From an uncultured Candidatus Neoarthromitus sp. (GTDB lineage: Bacteria > Bacillota > Clostridia > Clostridiales > Clostridiaceae): a stretch of 64,000 nt of DNA. The position numbers were made by a program, and so were the translations under genes. Positions 1-9,107 of this stretch are shown one piece after another. Under the pieces are notes generated by a model, which was not told the origin of the DNA, made no database searches, and saw nothing but the letters and a program-made list of their open reading frames with translations. The stretch spans positions 9,427 through 73,426 of the forward strand of contig CALADQ010000023.1 in assembly GCA_937890765.1 (NCBI GenBank). The letters are read 5' to 3'. Numbering within the stretch: position 1 is the first letter of the stretch; every line of letters begins with the position of its first letter.

Positions 1-525
1 GAGAATTATAAGGATAAAGTTGATGGAATGATATTTATAAATCCAGTTGTGTTTCATAAGGGAGCAGATTCCGGATATTTGAAGAGTGCTTACGAAAAAT
101 TATCACTGAATTTGTTGAAAATTTTTTCAAATTTAGGATTACCAAGAATTGTTAATAAATTTTTTGATTTTTTTTCAAATCCGTATATAGAACTTTATGA
201 AGAAGAGGTTGTTTCGCGTAACAAAGATAACTATATAAGTAGAATGATGAGTCGTGATTATTATGATACCGTTCTTAAAGAAAATTCTAGTATGAAAAGA
301 TATTTGAAAAATAAAAACTTGAATGATTTGGGTGTGTATGATATACCAATTATAATTGTGGATTTAGAAAAGAATAAAAGTGATGAGTATGAGAAATTTC
401 TTAAATCTCATTTTACAAACTTAGAAGTTATATATTTTGAAGATTTAAATAAATTTTCTTACGATAATTCTGAATACATAATTAATTTGATTTCAAATTT
501 GAAATCAAGAATTGATGAAAAATAG
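1..525 (+). CDS. C-terminal part of a possible alpha/beta-hydrolase-like protein (5' truncated by window edge)
   Basis: The frame is open to the first base, so the true start lies upstream; the ATG at 28 is internal. The visible 174 residues begin with a segment (NYKDKVDGMIFINPVVF) that resembles the strand after the nucleophile elbow of alpha/beta-hydrolases. Near the end, IPIIIVDLEKNKSDEY followed by LEVIYFEDLNKF resembles the acid/histidine end of that fold. The position where the catalytic His would be expected reads NKF, so the protein could be inactive or the assignment wrong. Family assignment is by eye from half a protein. The gene ends 25 nt before the next start, so co-transcription with htrA is likely. 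Confidence 0.45.
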   Translation, partial: ENYKDKVDGMIFINPVVFHKGADSGYLKSAYEKLSLNLLKIFSNLGLPRIVNKFFDFFSNPYIELYEEEVVSRNKDNYISRMMSRDYYDTVLKENSSMKRYLKNKNLNDLGVYDIPIIIVDLEKNKSDEYEKFLKSHFTNLEVIYFEDLNKFSYDNSEYIINLISNLKSRIDEK

Positions 526-550
526 TTTTTAATACTTTGAAAGGAGTAAT

Positions 551-1750
551 TTGATTTTGGAAAATAATTTTTTAGAAGAAAGAGAATATGGAAGTACAGA
601 TGATAATATGAGCAATAGAGCATTAGTCAAAGTAAAAAATAAAAGAACAAAAAGTTTGTTGACTTTGTTTATTGTATTGATTATTTTATTTAGTTCTGTT
701 GTAGGAAGTTTAATTACTATGTATGTTATGCCTAGTTTAGCTTTTTTTAAAAAGACTCCATTGTACTCTTCAGTTTCAAAAAATAAAAATATTGAGTATG
801 TTGGCCCTACATATTTCAAAGAAGATGAAAATGCTTTAACTGTAACTGAGATTGTTAGGAAAGTTGGGCCAGCTGTTGTAGGGGTTAGTACTCAATCTAT
901 AGTTGATAGAGGATTTTTTGGACTTCAGCAACAGGAAGGAATAGGTTCAGGATTTATAATAAATGAAGAAGGGCATATTCTAACTAATTATCACGTTATT
1001 GAAGGAGCTAGAACAGTTAAAGTTATATTTTATGATGGAACAGAAACAGATGCAAGAGTTTTAAATTACGATGAGGCTAATGATATAGCTCTTCTTAAAC
1101 TTACAGATTCTTCAATAAGTGTTCCTGCTACCGTTACTCTTGGAAACTCCGATGAATTATTAGTTGGTGATTCTGTTGTTGCAATAGGCTCTCCACTTGG
1201 AAAAGAATTTTTAGGCACTACAACTGCAGGAATAATAAGTGCTTTAGATAGGGATGTACACATTGAAGGAAAAACTTTGAAGTTACTTCAAACTGATACA
1301 GCTATAAATCCTGGAAACAGTGGAGGTCCTCTTATAAATTCGAGAGGCGAAGTGATAGGTATAAACACAGCTAAGTTTGGAAAATCTGGAATGACAAATG
1401 TAGAAGGGATAGGTTTTTCAATTCCTATAAATCAAGCTAAACAAAAACTAGAAGAGTTATCTAAGCCTATACTTAGAATAGGAGTTCAAGGAAGAATTAT
1501 TGATGATGAACTTTCAAAGAAAGTTAATTTGCCTAAAGGAATTTATGTAGTTCAGGTTGAGCCTTTTTCAAATGCTGAACGAGCAGGATTATCTCAAGGA
1601 GATGTTATAATTAAGTTCGGTGGAAAACAAGTTTTTACTTTTGATGATCTTAATGAAATAAAATCAAAACACAACATTGGAGATAAGGTTAAGGTTGTTG
1701 TTCATAGAAATGGTGTAGAGAAAGAGTTGGAACTCACTTTAAATGAATAA
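551..1750 (+). CDS. htrA: HtrA/DegP-type membrane-anchored serine protease
   Basis: A 399-residue surface quality-control protease. A short cytoplasmic N-terminus is followed by one membrane segment (about residues 35-60), a trypsin-like domain and a single PDZ domain (about 310-395). The catalytic triad is visible as His148 (TNYHVIEG), Asp178 (NDIALLKL) and Ser257 (GNSGGPL), so it should be active on misfolded extracellular proteins. The start is TTG at 551 with AAGGAG at 541-546; a second TTG at 557 would have a longer spacing and cannot be excluded. One PDZ domain and one anchor is the normal layout for Gram-positive HtrA. A strong terminator follows the stop. Confidence 0.95.
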   Translation: MILENNFLEEREYGSTDDNMSNRALVKVKNKRTKSLLTLFIVLIILFSSVVGSLITMYVMPSLAFFKKTPLYSSVSKNKNIEYVGPTYFKEDENALTVTEIVRKVGPAVVGVSTQSIVDRGFFGLQQQEGIGSGFIINEEGHILTNYHVIEGARTVKVIFYDGTETDARVLNYDEANDIALLKLTDSSISVPATVTLGNSDELLVGDSVVAIGSPLGKEFLGTTTAGIISALDRDVHIEGKTLKLLQTDTAINPGNSGGPLINSRGEVIGINTAKFGKSGMTNVEGIGFSIPINQAKQKLEELSKPILRIGVQGRIIDDELSKKVNLPKGIYVVQVEPFSNAERAGLSQGDVIIKFGGKQVFTFDDLNEIKSKHNIGDKVKVVVHRNGVEKELELTLNE

Positions 1751-1754
1751 AATG

Positions 1755-1788
1755 AAAAGCATAATACATTTTTGTATTATGCTTTTTT
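1755..1788. terminator. Bidirectional intrinsic terminator between htrA and the ABC-F gene
   Basis: A 14-bp perfect stem (1755-1768 with 1773-1786) and a TTTT loop. A-rich and T-rich flanks provide a U-run in both directions. It separates two convergent genes. Confidence 0.9.
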
Positions 1789-3709
1789 ATATTAATTTTT
1801 CCCAAATCATGTACAATTCTTCGAGCTTTTTTTCAGTTTCTGTTATTTTCAAATTTACTTCATTTAAATTTTCATGATTTGAATAAATTTCTTCTAGAGT
1901 TAGTTTGTGTTGAAAATCTGAAAGGGATTTTTCTAAATGCGAAATTTCAATTTCTAAATTTGAAATCTTTTTTGAAACTTTTTTGCCTTCTCTGCTTTTC
2001 TCATGAAATTTTGGTTTGCTTTGCTCTTTCGATTTTACAAATTCCTTATTTGTGGATTTCTCATTTATAAAATTATCAATTTCAATTGATTCGTCAAATC
2101 TATTTGGATTTTCATTTTTAGATATGTAATAATCGTAATTACCTAAGTACTCTATTAGAGAATTATTTTTGAATTCGTATATTTTTTCAACAACTTTGTT
2201 TAAAAAGTATCTGTCATGGGATATAATTAAGCAAGTTCCTTCAAAATTTATGATGGCTTCTTCAAGAGATTCGCGGGTGTAGATGTCTAAATGATTTGTT
2301 GGCTCATCCATAAAAATTACATTTGAATTTGAAAGAATTATTTTAATTAAATTTAATCTGCATTTTTCGCCACCACTTAAAAGTGAAATTTTTTTGTGTA
2401 TGTCGTCATTTTTAAATAGGAAATTCGATAAATATTTTCTTATGGTTTGGTTTGTTATGTGTGGAAATGAGTCTCTTATTTCTTCAAATATTGTTTTTGT
2501 TGGATTTAAATCTGATTGTTCTTGGTCGTAATAACTTATGTTTAAACCGCTTCCATAAGAGATTGAACCATTCGATTGAATTTCTTTTCCGCACAAAATT
2601 TTAAAAAATGTTGTTTTTCCGATTCCGTTTTCTCCTATTATTGCAACTTTTTCATTGCTTTTAACAGATAGATTTATGTTTTTGAATATTAATTTTTCCC
2701 CAAAATATTTTGAAAGATTTTTGACTTCGATAATGTCATTTCCAGTTTTCTCAATAAATTTAAAATTTATATCTTTAATTTTTGAAGTTGATTTTGGTTT
2801 TTCGATTAAAGATATTTTTTTAAGGCGTTTTTCCCGACTTTCAGCGGCCTTTATCCTTTTTTCACTGTGCTTTTTGTTTCTGTAAGAATTAATTATCTCT
2901 AATTCTCTTTTTAAAAATTTTTGTTGTGTGTCGTATTTATGTTGAAGCTCTTTTTCGTAATCTGATTTTAGCTCTAAAAATTTTGAATAATTTGAATTAA
3001 AGCATAAAATTTTTGAGTTTTCTAATTCGTAAATATGCGATACAACTCTATCAAGAAAATATCTGTCGTGAGAAATTACAATTAACGTGCCTTTGTAATT
3101 TTTCAAATAATTTTCGAGCCACTCAATCGATTCTAAATCTAAATGGTTAGTAGGTTCGTCTAACAACATGATATCAGGATTTTTTAAAAGGAGTTTAGCA
3201 AGGTCTAGCCTTTTTTTCTCACCACCACTTAAGAATTTTGATTTTTCATTAATCCTATTTTCATCAAACTTAAGTTTGTTTAAAACTTTTTTTGTTTGGG
3301 ATTTGTAAACATATCCTCCATTCATTTTAAATTTGTTAGAAAGGTTTGTATATTCTTCAATTATTTCTTTATCTTGACTATTTTCTAAAATTTTTGAAAG
3401 TTCTTCAATGCGATTTTCAATTTTGATTAAATTTTCGAAAGATAAAAGAGCATTTTCGTAAATAGTAAGCTCTTCATTGAAATTAGAATTTTGAGTTAAG
3501 TAACCTAATGTTTTTGATTTGTTTATAAAAATTTCTCCAGAAGTTTCTTCAATTTGTCCTGATAATATTTTTAAGAGAGTTGATTTCCCTCCACCATTTT
3601 GTCCTATTAATCCTATTTTGTAGCCTTCATTAACATTAAATGAAATATTATTTAAAACTTCATTCACACCAAAACTTTTGCAAATATTTTTCAGACTAAT
3701 TACAAGCAT
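1787..3709 (-). CDS. ABC-F family ATPase (Uup/YdiF-like translation or ribosome-associated factor)
   Basis: A soluble protein of 640 residues with two ABC cassettes and no membrane segments, the ABC-F layout. Walker A motifs are GQNGGGKST and GENGIGKTT, signatures are LSGGEKKRL and LSGGEKCRL, and both Walker B regions end in DEPTNHLD. A charged linker of about 80 residues joins the cassettes, and the C-terminus is a predicted coiled coil (after KKISNLEIEI), as in Uup/YdiF. Members act on the ribosome; whether this one is housekeeping or gives antibiotic protection cannot be read from sequence. I chose ATG at 3709, because GGGTGA sits 6 nt upstream of it; a GTG at 3718 lies inside that ribosome-binding site. 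Confidence 0.9.
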   Translation of the reverse strand: MLVISLKNICKSFGVNEVLNNISFNVNEGYKIGLIGQNGGGKSTLLKILSGQIEETSGEIFINKSKTLGYLTQNSNFNEELTIYENALLSFENLIKIENRIEELSKILENSQDKEIIEEYTNLSNKFKMNGGYVYKSQTKKVLNKLKFDENRINEKSKFLSGGEKKRLDLAKLLLKNPDIMLLDEPTNHLDLESIEWLENYLKNYKGTLIVISHDRYFLDRVVSHIYELENSKILCFNSNYSKFLELKSDYEKELQHKYDTQQKFLKRELEIINSYRNKKHSEKRIKAAESREKRLKKISLIEKPKSTSKIKDINFKFIEKTGNDIIEVKNLSKYFGEKLIFKNINLSVKSNEKVAIIGENGIGKTTFFKILCGKEIQSNGSISYGSGLNISYYDQEQSDLNPTKTIFEEIRDSFPHITNQTIRKYLSNFLFKNDDIHKKISLLSGGEKCRLNLIKIILSNSNVIFMDEPTNHLDIYTRESLEEAIINFEGTCLIISHDRYFLNKVVEKIYEFKNNSLIEYLGNYDYYISKNENPNRFDESIEIDNFINEKSTNKEFVKSKEQSKPKFHEKSREGKKVSKKISNLEIEISHLEKSLSDFQHKLTLEEIYSNHENLNEVNLKITETEKKLEELYMIWEKLI

Positions 3710-3863
3710 TTTTTTCACCCATGTTTAAAAATAAAAATTTATTTATTATTTTATCATAAAAAACATATAAAAATATTTAAATTGTAACGTAAAAAGTTTA
3801 GAATAAAACATATAAATTACTAAAGGAAAAAAATTTATTTTATTATGATGTGAAGGAGGTCAT

Positions 3864-4535
3864 ATGTTAAGTAGTGTTAAAGGCGGTTTAATTATATCTT
3901 GTCAAGCTCTTGTGGATGAACCACTTTGCAGTCCTTTTATTATGGGAAGAATGGCAAAAGCAGCTGAAGAAGCTGGGGCTGTTGGAATAAGAGCTCAAGG
4001 GTTTGAAGACATTGTTGAAATCAAAAAAATTGTTTCGCTTCCTGTTATAGGAATTGTGAAAAGAAATTATAAAGATTCTCAAGTTTTTATAACTCCGACA
4101 AAAAAGGAAATTGATGAACTTATTAAAACTAAGTGTGAGATGATAGCACTTGATTCAACTAATAGAGTTAGGCCAAATGGTGAAGAGCTTAAAGATCTCA
4201 TTGATTATATAAAATCGAAAAACGTTTTAGTTATGGCTGATGTTTCAAATTATGAAGAGGGAATAATGGCTCAAGAGTTTGGAGTTGATTGTGTTTCTAC
4301 AACATTAGCAGGTTACACTGATTACACAAACAAAACAGATTTTCCAGATTTTGATTTGATAAAGAAGTTAGTGGAAGATTTAAAAGTTCCATTAATAGCG
4401 GAAGGTAGAATAAATACTCCAGAAGATTTAAAGAAAGTTTTCTCTTTGGGAGTTCATTCTGCTGTGGTTGGTTCTGCAATAACGAGACCTCAACTTATTG
4501 GGAAAAAATTTGTTGATGCTATAAAAGATTTATAA
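3864..4535 (+). CDS. nanE: N-acetylmannosamine-6-phosphate 2-epimerase
   Basis: Converts ManNAc-6-P to GlcNAc-6-P in sialic-acid catabolism. At 223 residues it has normal family length and a TIM-barrel pattern, including GIRAQGFEDI, PVIGIVKRNY, IALDSTNRVRP and IAEGRINTPED with the terminal AVVGSAITRP phosphate-binding loop. AAGGAGGT at 3853-3860 precedes the ATG. It is the first gene of a five-gene nan cluster in one direction, with nanA 36 nt downstream. No regulator gene of the RpiR or NagC type is next to it. Confidence 0.95.
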   Translation: MLSSVKGGLIISCQALVDEPLCSPFIMGRMAKAAEEAGAVGIRAQGFEDIVEIKKIVSLPVIGIVKRNYKDSQVFITPTKKEIDELIKTKCEMIALDSTNRVRPNGEELKDLIDYIKSKNVLVMADVSNYEEGIMAQEFGVDCVSTTLAGYTDYTNKTDFPDFDLIKKLVEDLKVPLIAEGRINTPEDLKKVFSLGVHSAVVGSAITRPQLIGKKFVDAIKDL

Positions 4536-4571
4536 ATATTTTTAAAATTTAATATTTTGGAGGCTTTCATA

Positions 4572-5441
4572 ATGAAAGGAATTTTTTCTGCTTTATTAAT
4601 GTCTTTCGATGAAAATGGAAATATAAATGAAAGAGGCTTAAGAGAAATTGTTAGACATAACATAGATGAAATGAAAGTAGATGGGCTTTACGTTGGTGGT
4701 AGTACAGGAGAAAATTTTATGCTTTCAACTCAAGAGAAGAGAAAAGTTTTTGAGATAGTTAAGGATGAAGCTAAACAAAAAGTTAAATTAATAGCGCAAG
4801 TTGGTTCTATAAATTTAAAAGAGGCAGTTGAATTATCAAAATACGCAACGGATTTAGGTTATGATTGTTTAAGTGCTGTTACACCGTTTTATTATAAATT
4901 TGATTTTCAAGAGATAAAAGATTACTATTATACGATTATCGAAGAATCTAAAAATAATATGATAGTTTATTCAATTCCAATGTTAACCGGTGTTAATATG
5001 ACGTTGGATAATTTTAGCGAGCTTTTTCAAAATGAAAAAATAATAGGAATTAAATTTACAGCTCCTGATTTTTATTTGTTAGAGAGGCTAAGAAGTAAAT
5101 TTGAAAATAAATTTATATATTCTGGTTTTGATGAAATGCTTTTGCCTGCTCTTTCATTAAATGTTGATGGCGCAATAGGATCAACTTTTAATGTTAATGG
5201 AATAAGAGCGAGAGAAATATTAAATTTTGTTTCTCAAAATAATTTGGAAAAGGCGAGAGAAGTTCAAAAAGTAACAAATGATTTGATTTCGGAAATTTCA
5301 AGCAATGGTTTATATCAAACTTTAAAATTAATTTTAGAAGAGTTTGGAGTTAATGCTGGTTTTTGTAAAAAACCTTTTAAGAAAGAAACAAATGAAATGA
5401 AGTTAAAAGCTAAAGAGATATTTTTAAAATATTTTGGTTAA
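4572..5441 (+). CDS. nanA: N-acetylneuraminate lyase
   Basis: Aldolase that splits N-acetylneuraminate into ManNAc and pyruvate. The 289-residue protein shows the DHDPS/NAL signatures GGSTGEN (42-48), the catalytic Tyr133 (VYSIPMLTG) and Schiff-base Lys161 (IGIKFTAPD). The start is ATG 4572 behind TTTGGAGG (4556-4563); an in-frame TTG at 4557 is part of that ribosome-binding site, so the longer version is rejected. Context between nanE and a sodium/solute symporter supports NAL over dihydrodipicolinate synthase. Confidence 0.93.
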   Translation: MKGIFSALLMSFDENGNINERGLREIVRHNIDEMKVDGLYVGGSTGENFMLSTQEKRKVFEIVKDEAKQKVKLIAQVGSINLKEAVELSKYATDLGYDCLSAVTPFYYKFDFQEIKDYYYTIIEESKNNMIVYSIPMLTGVNMTLDNFSELFQNEKIIGIKFTAPDFYLLERLRSKFENKFIYSGFDEMLLPALSLNVDGAIGSTFNVNGIRAREILNFVSQNNLEKAREVQKVTNDLISEISSNGLYQTLKLILEEFGVNAGFCKKPFKKETNEMKLKAKEIFLKYFG

Positions 5442-5476
5442 TCTCATTTAAGTTTGTTTGGAAAGGAATTTTATAA

Positions 5477-6952
5477 ATGAAAAGCTTTACAGGTATTGAT
5501 TTTATTGTGTTAATTGGTTATTTAGCAATAGTCCTCTTTATAGGATTGAAATTCTCTAAACGAGAAATGCAAGGAAAGGAATACTTTAAAGGCGATGGAA
5601 CTATACCGTGGTGGGTAACGTGCGTTTCCATTTTTGCAACTTTATTAAGTCCCATATCATTTTTATCTTTAGCAGGAAATTCTTATGGAGGAACTTGGAT
5701 TCTTTGGTTTGCACAATTAGGAATGTTTATAGCAATACCGCTTACAATAAAATTCTTTTTACCAGTGTTTAGCAGATTAAAAATAGATACGGCTTATCAT
5801 TATTTAGAAATGAGATATAAAAGCAAAAGTTTGAGAGTTGTCGGTGCAATAATTTTTATAATTTATCAAATAGGAAGAATGTCTATAATTATGTATTTGC
5901 CTTCAGTTGTTTTAGCTAGAATTTCAAATATAAGTGTTAATTTCTTCATTATATTAATGGGAGTTATTGCTATTATTTATTCTTATGCTGGAGGAATAAA
6001 ATCAGTTTTATGGACGGATTTTATCCAAGGAATAATTTTAATAATTGGTATTGTTGGAAGTCTTGTATTTTTAATTTTTAAAATTGATGGTGGAGCTTCA
6101 GAAATATTTAGAACTATGTTCACTGAAAATAAATTTTTAGGTGCAAATGAAATAATATTTGATGTTAATATTTTAAAAACAAGTGTGTTTATGATTTTAG
6201 TAGGTGGAGGATTAAATACATTTTGTTCTTATATTTCAAGCCAAGATGTTGTTCAAAGATTCACAACAACTACTGATATAAAAAAGCTTAATAAAATGAC
6301 TTACGGAAATGGAGTATTGTCAATTGTTGTTGCAACGCTTATTTATTTAATTGGAAGTGCGTTATTCGTATTTTACAATCAAAATCCAAATTTACTTGTA
6401 ACGGCTCATCAAGATCAAATATATGCTTCGTTCATAGCTTATCAACTTCCTGTTGGAGTTACTGGAATTTTGCTTGCGGCAATTTATGCAGCGGCACAAT
6501 CAACTTTATCAACTGGACTTAATTCAGTTGCAACAAGTTGGACTTTAGATATACAAAATTATGTAACTAAAGGTTTGAGTCTCAAAAAGCAAACTGCAAT
6601 AGCTAAACTGGTTTCATTGCTTGTTGGAGTAATTTCTATTGTTGTTTCAATAATTCTAGCTAACGGTGAAATAAAATCTGCTTATGAATGGTTTAATAGT
6701 TTTATGGGAGCTGTTTTGGGAGTTCTAGCTGGAATATTTGTTTTAGGAGTGGTTTGCAAAAAAGCAAATAAGAAAGGCGCGTATGCAGGTTTTATAATTG
6801 CAACTATCGTTGTTCTTGCGTTGAAATACAATTTGTTAAGTTTTGAAGTATCAATTTGGTCATATTCATTGATAGGAATATTTGTAACTGTATTAGTCGG
6901 AATGGTTGTTAGCAATATAGCTAAAGATTCGAAAGGAGAAGGAGTAAATTGA
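5477..6952 (+). CDS. Sodium:solute symporter (SSS family), probable sialic-acid importer
   Basis: An integral membrane protein of 491 residues with about 13 hydrophobic segments. It has the SSS-family opening GIDFIVLIGYLAIVLFIGLKF, then a KGDGTIPWWV segment and YSYAGGIKSVLWTDFIQG in the middle. The position inside the nan operon between nanA and nanQ argues that the substrate is sialic acid, as for SiaT-type SSS transporters; sequence alone does not fix the substrate. AAGGAA at 5462-5467 precedes the ATG. Its TGA stop overlaps the TTG start of nanQ, suggesting translational coupling. Confidence 0.9.
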   Translation: MKSFTGIDFIVLIGYLAIVLFIGLKFSKREMQGKEYFKGDGTIPWWVTCVSIFATLLSPISFLSLAGNSYGGTWILWFAQLGMFIAIPLTIKFFLPVFSRLKIDTAYHYLEMRYKSKSLRVVGAIIFIIYQIGRMSIIMYLPSVVLARISNISVNFFIILMGVIAIIYSYAGGIKSVLWTDFIQGIILIIGIVGSLVFLIFKIDGGASEIFRTMFTENKFLGANEIIFDVNILKTSVFMILVGGGLNTFCSYISSQDVVQRFTTTTDIKKLNKMTYGNGVLSIVVATLIYLIGSALFVFYNQNPNLLVTAHQDQIYASFIAYQLPVGVTGILLAAIYAAAQSTLSTGLNSVATSWTLDIQNYVTKGLSLKKQTAIAKLVSLLVGVISIVVSIILANGEIKSAYEWFNSFMGAVLGVLAGIFVLGVVCKKANKKGAYAGFIIATIVVLALKYNLLSFEVSIWSYSLIGIFVTVLVGMVVSNIAKDSKGEGVN

Positions 6953-7407
6953 TTTTTGGAAATATTAAAGATTTAGATTTGTATTCAAAAATGGGAAAAG
7001 AAATAGAAAAGTGTCTCAAATATATAAATGAAAATGATATTTCAAATTTTTCTAAAGGTGTTCATGAAATAGAAGGAGATGATTTCTTCGTAAACATTGT
7101 TGAATACGATTTGTGTAATGATGATGAAAGATTTTGGGAAGCTCATAAAAGTTATTTGGATGTTCATTTTATGATTTATGGAAGTGAAAGAATAAAATTG
7201 AATTTCTTGGACAACTTATGTATTAAGGGCTACGATGAAAAAATAGATTTTGTAAATTTAGAGGACTCAACTGAAATGATTTCTTATGTTGATTTAAGAG
7301 ATGGATATTTTTTAATTTGTTATCCTACTGATGCCCATAAAACAGCTCTTAAAATTGATGGAGATGAGCATGTTAAGAAGGCGATTTTTAAAATCAAATT
7401 AAAATAA
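6949..7407 (+). CDS. nanQ: YhcH/YjgK/YiaL (NanQ) family protein, probable sialic-acid anomerase
   Basis: A cupin-like protein of 152 residues. The family signatures are visible as a start MIFGNIKDLD, a central EAHKSYLDVHFMIYGSERI and a terminal PTDAHKTAL, with His residues that bind metal in this family. NanQ members speed interconversion of sialic-acid anomers and sit in nan operons, as here. The start is TTG at 6949, overlapping the symporter stop by 4 nt, with a strong GAAAGGAGAAGGAG region just upstream. Confidence 0.88.
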   Translation: MIFGNIKDLDLYSKMGKEIEKCLKYINENDISNFSKGVHEIEGDDFFVNIVEYDLCNDDERFWEAHKSYLDVHFMIYGSERIKLNFLDNLCIKGYDEKIDFVNLEDSTEMISYVDLRDGYFLICYPTDAHKTALKIDGDEHVKKAIFKIKLK

Positions 7408-7412
7408 ATGAG

Positions 7413-7431
7413 GGGGAATTTGAAGTTCCCC
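7413..7431 (+). other. GC-rich intergenic hairpin between nanQ and nanK
   Basis: A GGGGAA/TTCCCC stem with a 7-nt loop, in a 55-nt leader before nanK. The stem is followed by TTCTTC and no real U-run, so full termination is doubtful. It may stabilise upstream mRNA or lower nanK expression (inference). Confidence 0.5.
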
Positions 7432-7495
7432 TTCTTCAAAAAAAGAATTAAATCAGTTTATTTTGAAAATTTTTGTGATGTTGGGAGTGATTGTT

Positions 7496-8428
7496 TTGAA
7501 ATTGTGTTTATCATTTGATATTGGAGGAACTTTTATAAAGTATGCTATAATAGATAGCACTGGAAAAATTAATTTTAAAGCAAAGATACAAACGCCGAGC
7601 TTTCCTTGTCGAGATACAATACCAAAAAAGATAATTGAAATTTATGAAGAATTTAAAAATAAATTTTCAATAGATTGTATAGGAATTTCAACAGCTGGAA
7701 TAGTAAATGTTGATACAGGTGTTGTTGAATATGCTGTCGAAAATATTCCAGCTTATACTGGAACAGATTTTATTGCAACTGTAGGAAAAAAATGTAACGC
7801 AGTTGTTTTTGTTGATAATGATGTTAATTCAGCAGCAGCTGGAGAAATGTGGTTAGGTAGTTCTAAAAATTTGAAAAATTTTTTGTGTTTGACTATAGGG
7901 ACAGGAATAGGTGGAGCTATTGTAATAGATAATAAAATTTATAGAGGAAATAGTTTTGCAGGTGGAGAAGTTGGACATTTTATTATAGTTCCAGATGGAA
8001 ATAGATGTACTTGCGGTAAATCTGGATGTTATGAAAGATATGCTTCAACGTCGGCACTTATTAGAATGTACAAAGAAGAGATTGAAAAAAATGGTTTAAG
8101 AATTGGCAAAGATTTTGATGGTGAATATATAGTAGATTTGTATTACAAAGGTGATGAAATTGCCAAGAAAGTTTATAATAAATTCTTAGATTACATTGCT
8201 TATGGAATTGCAAATTTAAGTCATATTCTTGATCCTGGTACAGTCATAATAGGTGGAGGAATATCTGCTCAAGGCAAACCTTTCTTTGATGAAATTAATA
8301 AAAGATTTAAAAAATATGCTCTTGAGTCTTACGCGAGGAATACGGAAATAAAGCAGGCGACATTGGCTAATGATGCAGGAATGATTGGAGCAGCCTTCAA
8401 TGCGTTCACAGCTTTTAATATGTTCTAA
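7496..8428 (+). CDS. nanK: ROK-family kinase, probable N-acetylmannosamine kinase
   Basis: Phosphorylates ManNAc before NanE acts. The 310-residue protein begins with the ATP-binding strand LSFDIGGTFIKYAIID and has the catalytic VDNDVNSAA region (106-114) and the ROK zinc site (His161 with Cys171, Cys173 and Cys178 in CTCGKSGCYE). No N-terminal helix-turn-helix is present, so this is a kinase and not a NagC-type repressor. The start is the TTG at 7496, 8 nt after GGGAG; a longer reading from 7463 adds 11 hydrophobic residues without a ribosome-binding site. Confidence 0.9.
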   Translation: MKLCLSFDIGGTFIKYAIIDSTGKINFKAKIQTPSFPCRDTIPKKIIEIYEEFKNKFSIDCIGISTAGIVNVDTGVVEYAVENIPAYTGTDFIATVGKKCNAVVFVDNDVNSAAAGEMWLGSSKNLKNFLCLTIGTGIGGAIVIDNKIYRGNSFAGGEVGHFIIVPDGNRCTCGKSGCYERYASTSALIRMYKEEIEKNGLRIGKDFDGEYIVDLYYKGDEIAKKVYNKFLDYIAYGIANLSHILDPGTVIIGGGISAQGKPFFDEINKRFKKYALESYARNTEIKQATLANDAGMIGAAFNAFTAFNMF

Positions 8429-8464
8429 AGATTAATTACACTTTAAATTGGGGGTAAGAATGTT

Positions 8465-9025
8465 TTGTCAATATTATTGGTTCCTATAGCTCTTGCTTTA
8501 GATGCTTTTGGAGTATCATTAAGTTTGGGATTTTCAAACAAGTATAAATTAAGACAGCTTATGTTGTTTTGTTTTAGTTTTGGATTGTTTCAGTTTTTAC
8601 TTTCGTTTATTGGAGCAATATGTGGCGATATATTTAATTCGTATATTTTAAATATTAATAAATTTTTTGGTGGATTTATAATCTTATTAGTTGGATTTAT
8701 GATGCTTAAGGAAGCTTTTTTAAAGGAAAGAGAGGACAACGAAGAACGGGTACAAAAGAGGTTGTTCAACAACCTCTACGTAACCTTGGGAATTTCCGTT
8801 AGCGTGGATGCGCTTGTTGTTGGATTTAGTGCTTACAGTATTTATAGTTTGAATATTATATTTTTAAATACTTTGTTAGTTGGTGTTGTGACCTTAGCTT
8901 TGTGTGTTGTTGCAATTATTTTATCGATGTATTTAAGAAATAAAATTAGTTTTATTGCAAAATATGCAGATTTAATGGGTGGAATAATATTAATACTTTT
9001 TGGTTTAAAGATGATTTTTACATAA
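8465..9025 (+). CDS. mntP: MntP/YebN-family manganese efflux pump
   Basis: A membrane protein of 186 residues with six predicted helices. MntP signatures include the first helix ending LALDAFGVSLSLG and the internal-repeat partner ISVSVDALVVGFSAY, both with the conserved Asp. It exports Mn2+. The start is TTG 8465 behind GGGGG at 8450-8454. Only 36 nt separate it from nanK, too short for the yybP-ykoY Mn2+ riboswitch that often precedes mntP, so it either lacks that control or is read through from the nan operon. Confidence 0.88.
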   Translation: MSILLVPIALALDAFGVSLSLGFSNKYKLRQLMLFCFSFGLFQFLLSFIGAICGDIFNSYILNINKFFGGFIILLVGFMMLKEAFLKEREDNEERVQKRLFNNLYVTLGISVSVDALVVGFSAYSIYSLNIIFLNTLLVGVVTLALCVVAIILSMYLRNKISFIAKYADLMGGIILILFGLKMIFT

Positions 9026-9033
9026 TTCTGTAG

Positions 9034-9079
9034 TATAATTTTTATTAATTAGCAAGCTTACGATGCTTGTTAATTTTTT
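9034..9079 (+). promoter_or_regulatory. -10 box followed directly by a hairpin and T-run, upstream of the Zur-like gene
   Basis: TATAAT at 9034-9039 is followed, about where transcription would begin, by an 11-bp inverted repeat (9047-9057 with 9065-9075, one wobble) and a TTTTT run ending at 9079. It can serve as the mntP terminator, yet it lies 29 nt before the GTG of the next gene. I see no good -35 box. Confidence 0.6.
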
Positions 9080-9107
9080 ATATAAAAATTTTTTAGAGGT
9101 AGTTGCT

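Noticed and set aside
3719..3863. Catabolite-responsive element or clear promoter before nanE
   Set aside because: AT-rich sequence gives several partial matches, but none has good -35/-10 spacing or a cre core.
8429..8464. Possible yybP-ykoY manganese riboswitch before mntP
   Set aside because: Only 36 nt lie between nanK and mntP, too short for this riboswitch, and no core motif is seen.
9063..9107. Upstream ATG start for the Zur-like gene
   Set aside because: It lies in the loop of a terminator-like hairpin with no ribosome-binding site; GTG 9108 has AGAGGT at good spacing.
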